Source of the DNA: an uncultured Acidobacteriia bacterium
GTDB taxonomy: Bacteria > Acidobacteriota > Terriglobia > Bryobacterales > Bryobacteraceae
Direction: 5' to 3'
Assembly: GCA_903900705.1 (NCBI GenBank)
Contig: CAIUOG010000110.1
Coordinates: forward strand, 62,001-126,000
DNA length: 64,000 nt
Shown: piece after piece, positions 22,228-32,400 of the stretch
Layout: every line of letters starts with the position of its first letter
Numbering within the stretch: the first letter of the stretch is position 1
The notes under the pieces: generated by a model
What the model was told of the DNA's origin: nothing
The model's input: the letters and a program-made list of their open reading frames with translations, nothing else
Databases searched by the model: none
Program-made: the position numbers and the translations under genes

Positions 22228-23058
22228 TCAGTCGGAAATCGTCATGGTCGGCCCGGTGACGTTCGCCGCTTCCCGGGCATTCATCACCACCAGCGCCGCG
22301 AGTTCGTAGAAATCCTTCGCCCGCGCATCATCCGGACCGTAGGTCGCCACAGGACGCCCGGTATCACCGCCGATCCGAACCTGGGGGTCCAGCGGCAGCG
22401 CACCGAGGAACCGTACGCCCATCTGCTGCGCCGTGCGCCGTCCGCCACCGGTGCTGAAGACGTCGATGCGTTCACTGCAGTGCGGGCACTGCAGGTAGCT
22501 CATGTTTTCCACGATTCCCAGCAGCGGCACACGCACCTGTTCGAACATATGGACGGCCTTGCGGGCGTCTTCGAGCGAAACATCGGAAGGAGTGGTGACG
22601 ATCACCGCGCCCGTGATGGGGGCCGTCTGCACGAGGGACAACTGCACGTCGCCGGTACCGGGAGGCAGATCGATCACGAGGTAGTCGAGTTCGCCCCAGT
22701 CCACGCCGCGGAGAAACTGCTGGATGACGCTGTGCAGCATGGGTCCGCGCCAGACCAGCGGCTTATCGCCGGGGTTCAGGAAGCCCATCGACATCAGCTT
22801 CACGCCGTACTGTTCGAGCGGCTGAATGCGTTCGCCAATGGCGGAAGGCGTCTGATTCTCGCCCATCATCAGCGGCACGTTGGGGCCGTAAACGTCGGCA
22901 TCCATCAGGCCGACGCTGTACCCGAGTTTCGCCAGCGCGATGGCGAGGTTCACGGATACGGTGGTTTTGCCCACGCCGCCCTTGCCGCTTCCGACGGCAA
23001 TCAGGTTCTTCACGCCCGCAATGGGCAGCTTCGGCTGCGTCTGTTGTCCAGGACTCAT
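22228..23058 (-). CDS. Mrp/NBP35-family Fe-S cluster carrier ATPase
   Basis: GSGKGGVGKTTVSVNLA, GLMDADVYGPNVP, CPHCSERIDVF. Confidence 0.95.
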   Translation of the reverse strand: MSPGQQTQPKLPIAGVKNLIAVGSGKGGVGKTTVSVNLAIALAKLGYSVGLMDADVYGPNVPLMMGENQTPSAIGERIQPLEQYGVKLMSMGFLNPGDKPLVWRGPMLHSVIQQFLRGVDWGELDYLVIDLPPGTGDVQLSLVQTAPITGAVIVTTPSDVSLEDARKAVHMFEQVRVPLLGIVENMSYLQCPHCSERIDVFSTGGGRRTAQQMGVRFLGALPLDPQVRIGGDTGRPVATYGPDDARAKDFYELAALVVMNAREAANVTGPTMTISD

Positions 23059-23127
23059 GTGTATGTTTCTATCTTAACGATCCGGTTACGCTGCGTTGCC
23101 GGCGGCCCGCGCCATTGCGGGAACGGC

Positions 23128-23895
23128 TCAGAGCATTAGCTGCCCGCCGTTGACTTCGATGGTTTCTCCCACCACGTAGGCCGCCGCATCGGACGCGAGG
23201 AACGCAATCACTTTCGCGCATTCGAGGGATGTGCCGGTGCGGCCCAGCGGGATGCCGGCGACGAAGTTCCGGATCATTTCCGGCGTCGAAAAGACCTCAT
23301 GAAACGGCGTGTCAATCACACCCGGCGACACCGCATTCACGCGCACGCCATGCGGGGCCATCTCTTTCGCGAGGCCTTTGGTCAGCGTGATGAGAGCGCC
23401 CTTGGCGGTCGCGTACGCGAGCGCCCCCGGACCGCCGCCGTTCCGCCCGGCAATGGAAACGATGTTCACGATGGAGCCCGATTTCCGCTCCACCATGGAA
23501 GGCGCCACCATCTGCGAGCAAAGCAGAGCGCTCGTCAGATTCAGGCTCATGATGTCATTCCAGCGCTCTTCGGTGATCTGCGCCAGCTTCTGGCGTTCCA
23601 CCAGCGAGCCCGCATTGTTGATGAGAATATCGATAGGCCCGAATGCCGCAACAGTCTGATCGACCAGAGTACGGATGTCAGCCGTCTTCCGCACATCCCC
23701 TTTGATGGCGATGATCTGCGCGCCGGTGGCGGCAACGGCGTCGCGCACGGCGAAAGCGCCTTTTTCATTGTTGTAATAGCCGATGGCGACCTTCGCGCCC
23801 AGGTCGGCAAACACGGCGGCGGCTGCCGCGCCGATGCCTGAGGATGCGCCCGTGATGAGCGCGGTTTTGCCGGTCAGATCCAGATAATTGGTCAT
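23128..23895 (-). CDS. SDR family oxidoreductase
   Basis: TGASSGIG, INNAGS, YATAKGAL, GGQLML end. Confidence 0.93.
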   Translation of the reverse strand: MTNYLDLTGKTALITGASSGIGAAAAAVFADLGAKVAIGYYNNEKGAFAVRDAVAATGAQIIAIKGDVRKTADIRTLVDQTVAAFGPIDILINNAGSLVERQKLAQITEERWNDIMSLNLTSALLCSQMVAPSMVERKSGSIVNIVSIAGRNGGGPGALAYATAKGALITLTKGLAKEMAPHGVRVNAVSPGVIDTPFHEVFSTPEMIRNFVAGIPLGRTGTSLECAKVIAFLASDAAAYVVGETIEVNGGQLML

Positions 23896-23904
23896 GGAGC
23901 CACT

Positions 23905-24252
23905 TTACCGCGCGAGGGTAAAGTTCACCGTCACCGTCGTGATCACGGCCACTGGCTGGCCGTTCAGCAGAACGGGCTTGTAGCGCCATTCCTTCACGGC
24001 ATCAATCGCGGCGCCGGAAAACACCTTGTTGACGTCCGCGCTCTGCACGTTGATGGATTCCGGTACACCTTCGGCGGATATCCGCACTTCCAGCACGACG
24101 GCGGCTTCGAGGCCCTGCGCCTTCATCTCCGACGGATAAGCCGGCGCGACTTTCTTCAGCAGGCTGGCCTGCATCACGTTGCCGCCAATCCGCATGGGCG
24201 CCTGGGCGCTGAGGCCAAGCGTCAGCACAAGACCGAGCAGAATCGTCTTCAT
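23905..24252 (-). CDS. Secreted TonB C-terminal domain protein
   Basis: 115 aa; signal peptide MKTILLGLVLTLGLSAQ; KVAPAYPSEMKAQGLEAAVVLEVRISAEG...AAIDAVKEWRYKPVLLNGQPV. Confidence 0.88.
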   Translation of the reverse strand: MKTILLGLVLTLGLSAQAPMRIGGNVMQASLLKKVAPAYPSEMKAQGLEAAVVLEVRISAEGVPESINVQSADVNKVFSGAAIDAVKEWRYKPVLLNGQPVAVITTVTVNFTLAR

Positions 24253-24277
24253 GAAGGGGATCTCCTGTTCAAACAGC

Positions 24278-25849
24278 TTAACGCCTTCTGCTGCCAAAGC
24301 CACGCGGCGCCATGCGGGGCGCGGACGGACGCGGCGAACTTCCACCACTGCCAAACCGGCGACCCGCCGGAGGTTCCGAAGCACCCCCGCCGCTGCCGAA
24401 ACGCCTGCCCTGGGAAGAAGGGGGCTCCGCGCTGCCGCCAAATCGTTTGCCCTGCGAAGGATCCGAAGTCGGCGCGGACCCGAACCGCTGTGCCGGCGCG
24501 GCGGCCGGAGCGGACGGACTCGAAGCATAGCCGGAACTCTTGTACCCGCCCGACTGCACATACCGGCTGCCGCTATACCGCTGCTGCGTGAACGTGCCGT
24601 GGCTGCCGTACTTTGGCGGCGCCTGCGGGCTTTCCTGCCCGTAGTACGAGCGCCCCGCGCGCTGGGCCGTGTAATAGCTGTTGTACTCGTTAATGACGAT
24701 CGGCTGATACCCGCCGCGGCCCCACAGCAGTTCCCGCATGATCAGGTATTCCGGCAGGAAGGTCCAGAAGCTGCCGGATTCGTTGTGCGTCCAGTAGCCG
24801 TACTGATTGCGCCCCACTTCGGGCGGCGCGATGTAGGCGAACCCGGCGGGCTGCGCGACGTTCTGCGCTTCAGAATCGTAAAACCCGGCATCCTTATGCG
24901 AGATCGCCATGCCGAGATCACGCTCCACGGAACGATACGCGGAGGGCGAGACATCCACCCATTTCTCGTCGCTCGTGGTCTCCGTCTTCTTCGACGGCAC
25001 ATCGATGTAGTGCGTACGGACGGTCTTCAGCTTCTCCCGATAAACCGCATTCCGGCCCTCGCCCGTGGCATCCAGATCTTCCAGAATTTTGTCCCACGAG
25101 TCATACAACTGGCCACTCAGAGCCTGGAGATTCCGCGCATTGGCATTGGTATCCGCGGCGGCGTCAGAAAGCACGGTATCGGCCTCAATGAGCGTCGCAA
25201 GCTGCGCGCCGGTAGCCTTGCCGGCCGCGGCCGCGGCGCGGACGTCCGCCGTCGCCTGCCACTGCTGTTCCGCTTTGTCCGGCGCGGAACGAATGGCGTT
25301 GAGTCGGCTTTCGAGATCGGCCTTCTTGGCCGGCCAGTCCCGCTCCGCCTTCTCCACCGCGAGCGCCACGGGCCCCACGTCGACGGATTTGATGCGATCA
25401 TGCGCCTGCTGCATCATCGACAGATGCTGTGGCAGGTTCCTCTGGAAATCCAGCCAGCGGTCCGCCTCACCCTGCACGCGGGCCACTTCATTCACGGCCG
25501 CGAGGCGCTGCTCGCGCTCGTCGGCGATCATCCGCTCGGCTTTCATGAGCGTGTCGCGATCCGCCGAATGCAGCCGTTCCAGATCTTTACGGGTTTCCCC
25601 GGCGCGATCCAGCTTCGTTTTCGCGGCGTTCAGACGCGCGGGCCATTCCGCCACCACGGGCGTGCCATTGAACAGGTCGCCATTCTTCGCGATGGCATCC
25701 TGAATGGCTTTCCGCGTGTTCTGTAACTGCTTATTCGCCTGATCAAGCTTGTCGCTTTCCGTGGCGATGTCTTCTTTCACGGAGCGCGGCAACCCCGCGC
25801 ATCCCGAGAGAAGCAGGGCTGCGGCAACCAGTAGTTTGAGAGATTTCAT
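24278..25849 (-). CDS. Hypothetical lipoprotein: coiled-coil-like N-terminal half, aromatic/Gly-Tyr segment, C-terminal RFGS repeats
   Basis: Lipobox LLLSGCAG; charged helical region; FWTFLPEYLIMRELLWGRGGYQPIV...; ends RFGS...RFGG...RFGS...RFGS...FGSRRR. Confidence 0.75.
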   Translation of the reverse strand: MKSLKLLVAAALLLSGCAGLPRSVKEDIATESDKLDQANKQLQNTRKAIQDAIAKNGDLFNGTPVVAEWPARLNAAKTKLDRAGETRKDLERLHSADRDTLMKAERMIADEREQRLAAVNEVARVQGEADRWLDFQRNLPQHLSMMQQAHDRIKSVDVGPVALAVEKAERDWPAKKADLESRLNAIRSAPDKAEQQWQATADVRAAAAAGKATGAQLATLIEADTVLSDAAADTNANARNLQALSGQLYDSWDKILEDLDATGEGRNAVYREKLKTVRTHYIDVPSKKTETTSDEKWVDVSPSAYRSVERDLGMAISHKDAGFYDSEAQNVAQPAGFAYIAPPEVGRNQYGYWTHNESGSFWTFLPEYLIMRELLWGRGGYQPIVINEYNSYYTAQRAGRSYYGQESPQAPPKYGSHGTFTQQRYSGSRYVQSGGYKSSGYASSPSAPAAAPAQRFGSAPTSDPSQGKRFGGSAEPPSSQGRRFGSGGGASEPPAGRRFGSGGSSPRPSAPRMAPRGFGSRRR

Positions 25850-26413
25850 TTAAGCCCCCCGAAAGAGGGTGATGTCGTTGGGTTCCACCAGAGTCCAGAT
25901 GGAGCCGATGAAGGGTTCGCCTTCAAACTTGCGGATATTGAGGAAGCGTTTGCCTTCCTGTTCGCGGAACTGCCAGGCATAAAAACCCCGCCCGGTGTCG
26001 TGGCCCTCAGAGAAGACGCCCATCTCGCGGCTGAAGCGATAGAGCCAGAACTTGCCTTCAAAATCGAGGAAGTCGGAGACGTTCTGCCGGGCGTCGAGTT
26101 CGCCCATGTCCTCTTCGCTGAGCCCCAGTTCATCGAGCGTGACGCGCCGGCCATCGAAGTTGCCAAAGACCTCCACCACGTCGCCCACATGGACTTCGAG
26201 GAAGACGCGCCTGGTCCGCCACATGCCGCTGACTTCGAACCACTGGGCGCTGCCGGCTTCATAGATGTCGCGGCGGTCCACCGTGAAATCAATATCGCTG
26301 AAGTCTTCGGCGGCGCCCTGCACGGAGAGCGTATCCCGAACCCGCGCATCCTGAATCTTCAGGTTCGCGAGATCTTCCTGCGGCGCGGGTTTGGGTTTGC
26401 GGTCGAAAAACAT
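25850..26413 (-). CDS. Hypothetical protein, DUF4178-like (sits where DUF2491/YjfK occurs in the E. coli yjf operon)
   Basis: 187 aa; VGDVVEVFGNFDGRRV...FYAWQFREQEGKRFLNIRKFEGEPFIGSIWTLVEPNDITLF; between PspA and lipoprotein genes. Confidence 0.55.
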   Translation of the reverse strand: MFFDRKPKPAPQEDLANLKIQDARVRDTLSVQGAAEDFSDIDFTVDRRDIYEAGSAQWFEVSGMWRTRRVFLEVHVGDVVEVFGNFDGRRVTLDELGLSEEDMGELDARQNVSDFLDFEGKFWLYRFSREMGVFSEGHDTGRGFYAWQFREQEGKRFLNIRKFEGEPFIGSIWTLVEPNDITLFRGA

Positions 26414-26416
26414 AAA

Positions 26417-27154
26417 CTAGGATCGTCCCGAAGCCGGCGGCAGCTCTTTCTGGAATTCCACGCTGGGCAAACGGCGCGCGCGCTTCATTTCTTCCAGTTC
26501 CGCGTCCACGCTGTGGCCGCCCAGTTGCGCGAATTCCGCTTCGAGGTTGTCGTCTTTGCCGGCGCTCGTCAGTTCGCCAAACGCCTTCGCGGTGGCTTCC
26601 TGCTTCGCAACCGACTTCTCGAAGTTCGAGAGCGTGGCAAACGCGTTATCGGCCTTGCCGACGCCGGCCAGCGCTTCAGAAACCTTCTGCTGCGCCATGG
26701 CCGCGTTCTTGCGGGCGACCAGCGTGGTGGCGGTGCGTTCGCCTTCTTCGATCTTGTGCTTGAGTTCGGTGACCTGCGCCTTGAGCGCATCGCTCGCCGT
26801 GCGGGCCGATTCGATGGCGGCCTGCATGGACGCCACCTGCTTATCGGACTCGGCTTTCTTCGCCAGCGCCTTCTTTGCCAGATCCTCGTTGCCGGCGTCA
26901 AGCGCCTGTCCCGCGCGGGCCTTCCATTCAGCCGACTGTTTCACGTACTTCTGATACTCGGCATCAAGCTGATTGTAGTTGCTCATCGCCATGGCGGAGG
27001 CGCGCACCACATTGTTCAGCTCGGTCTTCATGTCGGCCACGGTCTGGCGGACGGTTGTCTCAAAATTCGCGTCTTCCAGAGCGCTGACGGCGTCGTTCGC
27101 CTGTCCGCGGGCCACACGCCCGGTGCGGGTAAAGAGATCGGAGAAGAAACCCAT
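26417..27154 (-). CDS. PspA/IM30 family protein
   Basis: MGFFSDLFTRTGRVARGQANDAVSALEDANFETTVRQTVADMKTELNNVV; long coiled coil. Confidence 0.85.
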   Translation of the reverse strand: MGFFSDLFTRTGRVARGQANDAVSALEDANFETTVRQTVADMKTELNNVVRASAMAMSNYNQLDAEYQKYVKQSAEWKARAGQALDAGNEDLAKKALAKKAESDKQVASMQAAIESARTASDALKAQVTELKHKIEEGERTATTLVARKNAAMAQQKVSEALAGVGKADNAFATLSNFEKSVAKQEATAKAFGELTSAGKDDNLEAEFAQLGGHSVDAELEEMKRARRLPSVEFQKELPPASGRS

Positions 27155-27184
27155 TGTCGTAATTCCTCTTGTCCTGTAAGTCGA

Positions 27185-27592
27185 TTAAAGAAGATCGGAA
27201 GCCAGCAGATCGCGGGCGTGCAAAACGTCGGTCAGCAGGAAGCTCACGCAGGAGAGAATGTCGTCCTCATCGTCAGGCCCCATTTCCTGCAGCTTGCAGA
27301 AGTTATTGAGCGTGACGGTGGTGTGGCCATTGCCATTATTGAGCTGAAAGTGCGAGGTGGAAATCCCGCTGCCGGCGTCCAGCATCTTGTGCATGACCGC
27401 GGCGGTGATCTTCTCCGTCGGCACGGTCGCACAGACCATCGAGAAGAAGAGGATTTCGCCCTGCAGGTTGGCATGCAGCGAAAGACCGCTGTCGACTTCT
27501 TCGATTCGCAGGCCGCTCTCGCTCGTCTCTGTGACGGCATAGCGCCTGTTGGCCAGCAGTTCGTGGATTTGCGAAAGTACGTTTTGGCTCAT
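27185..27592 (-). CDS. DUF2170 (YjfI-like) family protein
   Basis: 135 aa; VDSGLSLHANLQGEILFFSMVCATV...LNNFCKLQEMGPDDEDDILSCVSFLLTDVLHARDLLA; directly upstream of PspA as yjfI-yjfJ. Confidence 0.65.
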   Translation of the reverse strand: MSQNVLSQIHELLANRRYAVTETSESGLRIEEVDSGLSLHANLQGEILFFSMVCATVPTEKITAAVMHKMLDAGSGISTSHFQLNNGNGHTTVTLNNFCKLQEMGPDDEDDILSCVSFLLTDVLHARDLLASDLL

Positions 27593-27696
27593 GATTGTCG
27601 TTCCTGGATGAAAGTACGCATACGGAGCAGTGCTTGTTCGGAAACCATCCGTAGTATACCGAGTCTTCCGCCGGGAGCGGGATCAGGGCAGGTGGA

Positions 27697-28017
27697 TCAG
27701 GCGAGATGGAAGATCTCTTCGAGGCGGAACATGCCCTCGTCCGGTCGCCGCCCGTCGAGTTGCTCAAAAAACGGCGCCATGGAGGTCTGCCAGCGGGCAT
27801 TCACTTCGCGTTCCGCCATGCCGGCCAGCGCCGCGGCGAAATCCGGCGTTTCGAGATACCCCACCAGCAAACCATCCGGACGCAGGAACAACGAGTAGTT
27901 GTGCCAGCCGGTCTCTGACAGCGCCTGTTGCATATCGGCCCAGACGGACTGGTGACGCTCCCGATACTCATCGAGCTTTTCCGCCCGGACTTTCAGGAGA
28001 AAGCAGACTCTCTCCAT
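27697..28017 (-). CDS. rhaM: L-rhamnose mutarotase
   Basis: MERVCFLLKVRAEKLDEYRERHQSVWADMQQALSETGWHNYSLFLRPDGLLVGYLE; TAATG overlap with upstream gene. Confidence 0.92.
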   Translation of the reverse strand: MERVCFLLKVRAEKLDEYRERHQSVWADMQQALSETGWHNYSLFLRPDGLLVGYLETPDFAAALAGMAEREVNARWQTSMAPFFEQLDGRRPDEGMFRLEEIFHLA

Positions 28018-29210
28018 TACGCGTAAGACGACACGGCCTGGGCGCGACCGGCGCGTTCCTCAATCACACGCTTCAGATAACCGCTCTCCCGGAAGGCCGC
28101 CAGCGGATTGGCCGCCAGACCCTTCGAACGACGCCATTCCTCAATCACCGGGCGGACGTCGCTCTGGAATGCCGACTGCAGACACTCCTCGGCGTCGATC
28201 AGGTTGCACTTGCTCTGTTCCGCCGCGAGCGTTGCGTGATCCACAATCGCGGCTTTGGCAAACAGCATCTGCGCCCGCATCACGGTCTGGATCATCTCTT
28301 CCGCCTTCGGCTTCAGGTTGTGGCTCTGGTCCACCATGAACGCGATGTCGGCGGGGCTGCCGGTCTCAAACTGATAGAGGCAGATCTCGTGGAAGATGCG
28401 GAAGATCTGATAGGGATCGATGGAGCCCAGCGTCAGATCGTCGTCCGCAAAGCGGCGATCGTTGAGATGGAAACCGCCCAGCATCCCGTCGTCGAGCAGC
28501 CAGGCAACAATCTGTTCGATGTTCTGGGTCTGATAATGATGCCCGGTATCGACGAGGACCTTCGCCTGGGGCCCGGCCGACTTCGCAAGCTGCAAAGCCA
28601 TGCCCCAGTCCGCAATATCGGTGTGATAGAAAGTGGGCTCAAACGGCTTGTATTCGATCAGCAGACGCTGATCGGGGGCGAGTGTGGCGTGTGCTGCGCG
28701 CAGCCCTTCTTCGAACCAGCGCTTGTGCTGCCGCATGTTGGCGGTGCCGGGATAGTTCGAACCGTCCGTGAACCAGGGAGTGATGTCCCGACTGCCGGCG
28801 GCCCTGGCCATTTCAATCGAATCGAGGATGTGGTCGAGTGACCGGGTCCGGATCGCCGCTTGTGGATTCGCGAGTGATCCGTACTTATAGTCCTGATCCT
28901 GAAAAACGTTCGGGCTGACGGAGCCGATGCGCACACCCAGGTCGCGCGCCTTTTGGGCCGCCGGGGCAGCGCTGGCAACACCGTCCGGAAAATCCCACAG
29001 GACATGGACCGCAACGGAGGGGCAGCAGCCGGTGAAGCGATTCACCTGTGCCGCGTCGGCCAGTTTCTCCTCAATGTTGCTGGCGGCGGAGGGATCGAGG
29101 AACTTCCCGAAACGCGTGCCGGTGTTGGCGAAAGCCCAGGAGGGGAGCTCAATCTGGAAGGTGTCCAGCGTGCGGAAGATGGCTTCTTCCTGCCGGTTTG
29201 TAAGAGACAT
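28017..29210 (-). CDS. rhaI: L-rhamnose isomerase (RhaI type)
   Basis: FQIELPSWAFANTGTRFGKF, GSVSPNVFQDQDYKYGSLANP, IEYKPFEPTFYHTDIADWG, HLNDRRFADDDLT; next to rhaM. Confidence 0.88.
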   Translation of the reverse strand: MSLTNRQEEAIFRTLDTFQIELPSWAFANTGTRFGKFLDPSAASNIEEKLADAAQVNRFTGCCPSVAVHVLWDFPDGVASAAPAAQKARDLGVRIGSVSPNVFQDQDYKYGSLANPQAAIRTRSLDHILDSIEMARAAGSRDITPWFTDGSNYPGTANMRQHKRWFEEGLRAAHATLAPDQRLLIEYKPFEPTFYHTDIADWGMALQLAKSAGPQAKVLVDTGHHYQTQNIEQIVAWLLDDGMLGGFHLNDRRFADDDLTLGSIDPYQIFRIFHEICLYQFETGSPADIAFMVDQSHNLKPKAEEMIQTVMRAQMLFAKAAIVDHATLAAEQSKCNLIDAEECLQSAFQSDVRPVIEEWRRSKGLAANPLAAFRESGYLKRVIEERAGRAQAVSSYA

Positions 29211-29378
29211 AAGCGGAGGTGTTACTGCCAGCTTAACCGATAACCGTCCGGGTGAGCGGCGCAATCGGGGTGAAGTGGGATGTTTTTTATAGCAAGACGC
29301 AAAAACAAGTTTGAAGAGGATTTCAGGCCCGTGAAACGCATACATTCCACGGCTGGAGTTTTGCAGAGCAACACGAAA

Positions 29379-29417
29379 ACAAAAACGCCGCCCGCTTGCG
29401 CGGACGGCGTTTTTGGG
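29379..29417 (-). terminator. Rho-independent-type terminator downstream of TonB-type receptor
   Basis: aaaaacgccgcccgc-ttg-cgcggacggcgttttt inverted repeat. Confidence 0.75.
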
Positions 29418-29438
29418 TGTAACCGGTTGACCTCTGGC

Positions 29439-32400
29439 TTAGAACCGGAAGCGCAGGGTCATGGCCGCGTGACGCGCCTGAACCTGAGCACTGGTGATGG
29501 TGCCGAAGGTGGTGTTGGTGTAGTCCTTCAGCGCCGGAGCGGTGCAGGCACCGTTCACAGCGTTGCAGTTAATCGAGAGCGACGTATTCGGGTTGCCCGG
29601 ATTGAAGTGGTTGAAGACGTTGAAGGCATCCACTTTGAAGCTCAGGGTCCGAGGATGACCTTCACTGCCCAGGTTGATGCTCTTTTCCAGGCTGAGATCG
29701 AAGTTGATCAGGCCCGGGCCATAGCCAACGGTCGGCTGGGTGTTGCCGATACCGAGGGAGTTGACGCCCGGCAGGGTCCAGGCGGCAGGGTTGAAGTTGT
29801 ACCACAACTTCGGATCGGCGACGGCGAGAGAGGAGTTCGCACCGGTCCAGACCGAAGCCGGGGTGGCGTTGGCATCGAGGAACTCGTTGCCGCTCTGCTG
29901 GCAACGGAACGGCACGCCGCCGGTCGGAGTACCAGTCCAGTAGCCAATGGGAGCACCGTTGGCGCTGCAGCTGATGCCGTAACGCGCGCCGGAGTACATG
30001 GTCGTCACACCGGCGAAGTGCCAGTCGTTGAAGACCGTGCGGGTGACCAGGTTGTTCGCCCACTTGGTGATACCGGGGATGTCATAACCATAGTTCAGGT
30101 TCAGGGCGTGGGGACGGTTGCTGGTAACGTCTTTCAGCAGGTAATCGTTCACGAACTGGTTGCGGTTATAGGTGATGGTCTTCGACCAGGTGTAGTTTGC
30201 GCCCACCTGCAACTGCTTGCTGAAGCGGCGGTTAACGGAAACCTGGAGGGCGTTGTAGTTGGATTCGCCGTCCAGCGTGTAACCCTGGATGGCGCCCCAG
30301 TTGTAGCCGCCGGAGAGAGCGCGGATGAGGTTGGTCGAGTAGAAACCAGCCGTACCGCCGCTGCCGCTGGTCGGGTCAAGATACTTGCTGACCGGTCCGG
30401 GCGAGCCGTTGTTGGCGGTCGGGCTCCAGTCGGTGTAGGGCTTCACGGCGTTGAAGTCGATGCGGCCCTGGTTGAACTGGTTGTGCGCCACGTTGCCAAT
30501 GTAGGAAACGTCCATCACGAAGCCATGGCCAAGATCCTGCTGGACGCCGAAGCTCCAGTTGTAGGTGGCCGGGGGCTTGAGCGCGAGCGAACCACCGGTG
30601 GTGGCCTGCGGAGTGTAGACGGCCGGCGAACCGACGATGCTGGCGATGGAGGTATTCAGAATGATCGGCGCAACGAAGTTCGGAGGAGCGGCGATGGGGC
30701 CAACGCCGGCGCCGGTGGCGCCGATGGTGTCGACCGTGAACGAGCGACCGTAGAAGATGCCGAAGCCGGTGCGGATGGCGGTCTTACCGTTGCCGAACAC
30801 GTCATAGGCGAGACCGATACGGGGGGCAACCACGACGTTCGGGTTTCCGAACAGCATGGTCTGGGCAGTCTTGATGCCGGAGAACGGCAGACCGTTCTTC
30901 GGATAAGAAGCGGGGTCAAACGTGCCCTGCTGCGCGTACGGGTAGATTTTGCCGGTGATGGGGTTGATGGAAGCCTTGTTGGCGACCGGGCAGCTCACGC
31001 TGCCGCCGACAGGAACGGTGCAAGTCGGGTAAAGAAGCTGACCCGAATTGGCGCTGTAGGAAGCGGTGTCAAAGCTGCCGAGGGTCGCGCCCTGCGAACG
31101 AAGGGTTCCGATGAACTGGAACCGGACGCCGGCGTCGACAGTGAGCCGTTTGTTGAACTTCCAGGTATCCTGCACGAACCATTCCACCTGCGTATAGCGG
31201 GCGTGGTTGATCTGCTTCTTGTTGTCTTCGCCGTAGCCGTAGAGGTTGCCGGTGAGGAGGTTGGAGAAGGGATTGCCGGTGTCCACCGGGTTGCCAAGAT
31301 CGGAACCCACGTAGTAGGTGCCGGCCGTGTTGTACACGGAGTACACCGACACGTTGCGGGCTTCTTTTTCGATGTAGATGCCGCCCTTGACGGTATGCGC
31401 ACCCTTGATCCAGGTGAGGTTGTCGTTCAGGTTCTGCGCTTCGTCGGTACCGTCAAACGGCCAACGGCTGTCGAAGCCGAAACCGGGAAGGTTCGGGATA
31501 CCGGTCGGAGCAGACTGTGCACTGAAGCCGGAGGGCAGGCCAAAGTTGATCTGCGGCAGCAGGTTCAGGTAGTTGGCGCCGAAGAGGTTCGGCAGCTGCA
31601 GGGTGTTGCCGCCGGCGTCCTTCAGGGGCAACTGGCTGGCGGAGAACAGGCTCTGGTCAGTCGGGGAGTTGCCCTGATGGTTGCGGTTGATTCCCATGGT
31701 CAGTTCGTTGATCAGATTCGGACGGAAGGTGTGCACATAGGTCATGGCAGCGCCGGCCGAAGGATTGTGATAGCTGTGCGGGAACTGGCCCCAGCCGTCG
31801 CCGATCGCACCGAGGATGGCGCCGTAGCCGGCGTTCTCAAAGCGGTCCTGAATCAGGCGGACAAACATGGTGTCACGGGAGGTGACGTTATAGTCGACGC
31901 GCAGAATGCGGTCTTCGCGGGGCTGCGTGTTGGTGAACTGGAACTGCGAGTTGTACTGACGCGCGCCGGTCGGGTCATTGAAGTTCGGCAGCGGGAAGCG
32001 GGAGAGGAACGCAGCGCCGATGGGGCTGATGCGGCTGGTCGGAACTTTGTTGCCCGCGAAGCAGCCGGGGCCGCCGGCCGAGGTGCAGGCCGCGCCGGTG
32101 TTGGGGTCGCGGATCAGAATCGGAGTCCCATTGGTGTTGAAGGACTGCGAGAAGTCGCCCGCGCGTTCGAGGGCGGTCGGCATGGTGTAACGGTTCGGAC
32201 CGGCTGTGCCGTGGTTGTTCAGCTTGTCATAGGAGAAGAAGAAGAACAGGCGGTTGCGGTCTTTGTTGAAGCGGACGCCGGGAATGAGTACCGGGCCACC
32301 GATGGTGCCGCCGGGGTTCTGGTAGCGATACTTGGGCTTCACAACGCCGGTCTTGTTGTTGAAGAATTCGTTTGCGTTGAATTCTTCGTGGCGGAAGTCA

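Noticed and set aside
26000-27898. 632-aa plus-strand ORF opposite the PspA operon
   Set aside because: Antisense shadow covering four better supported minus-strand genes.
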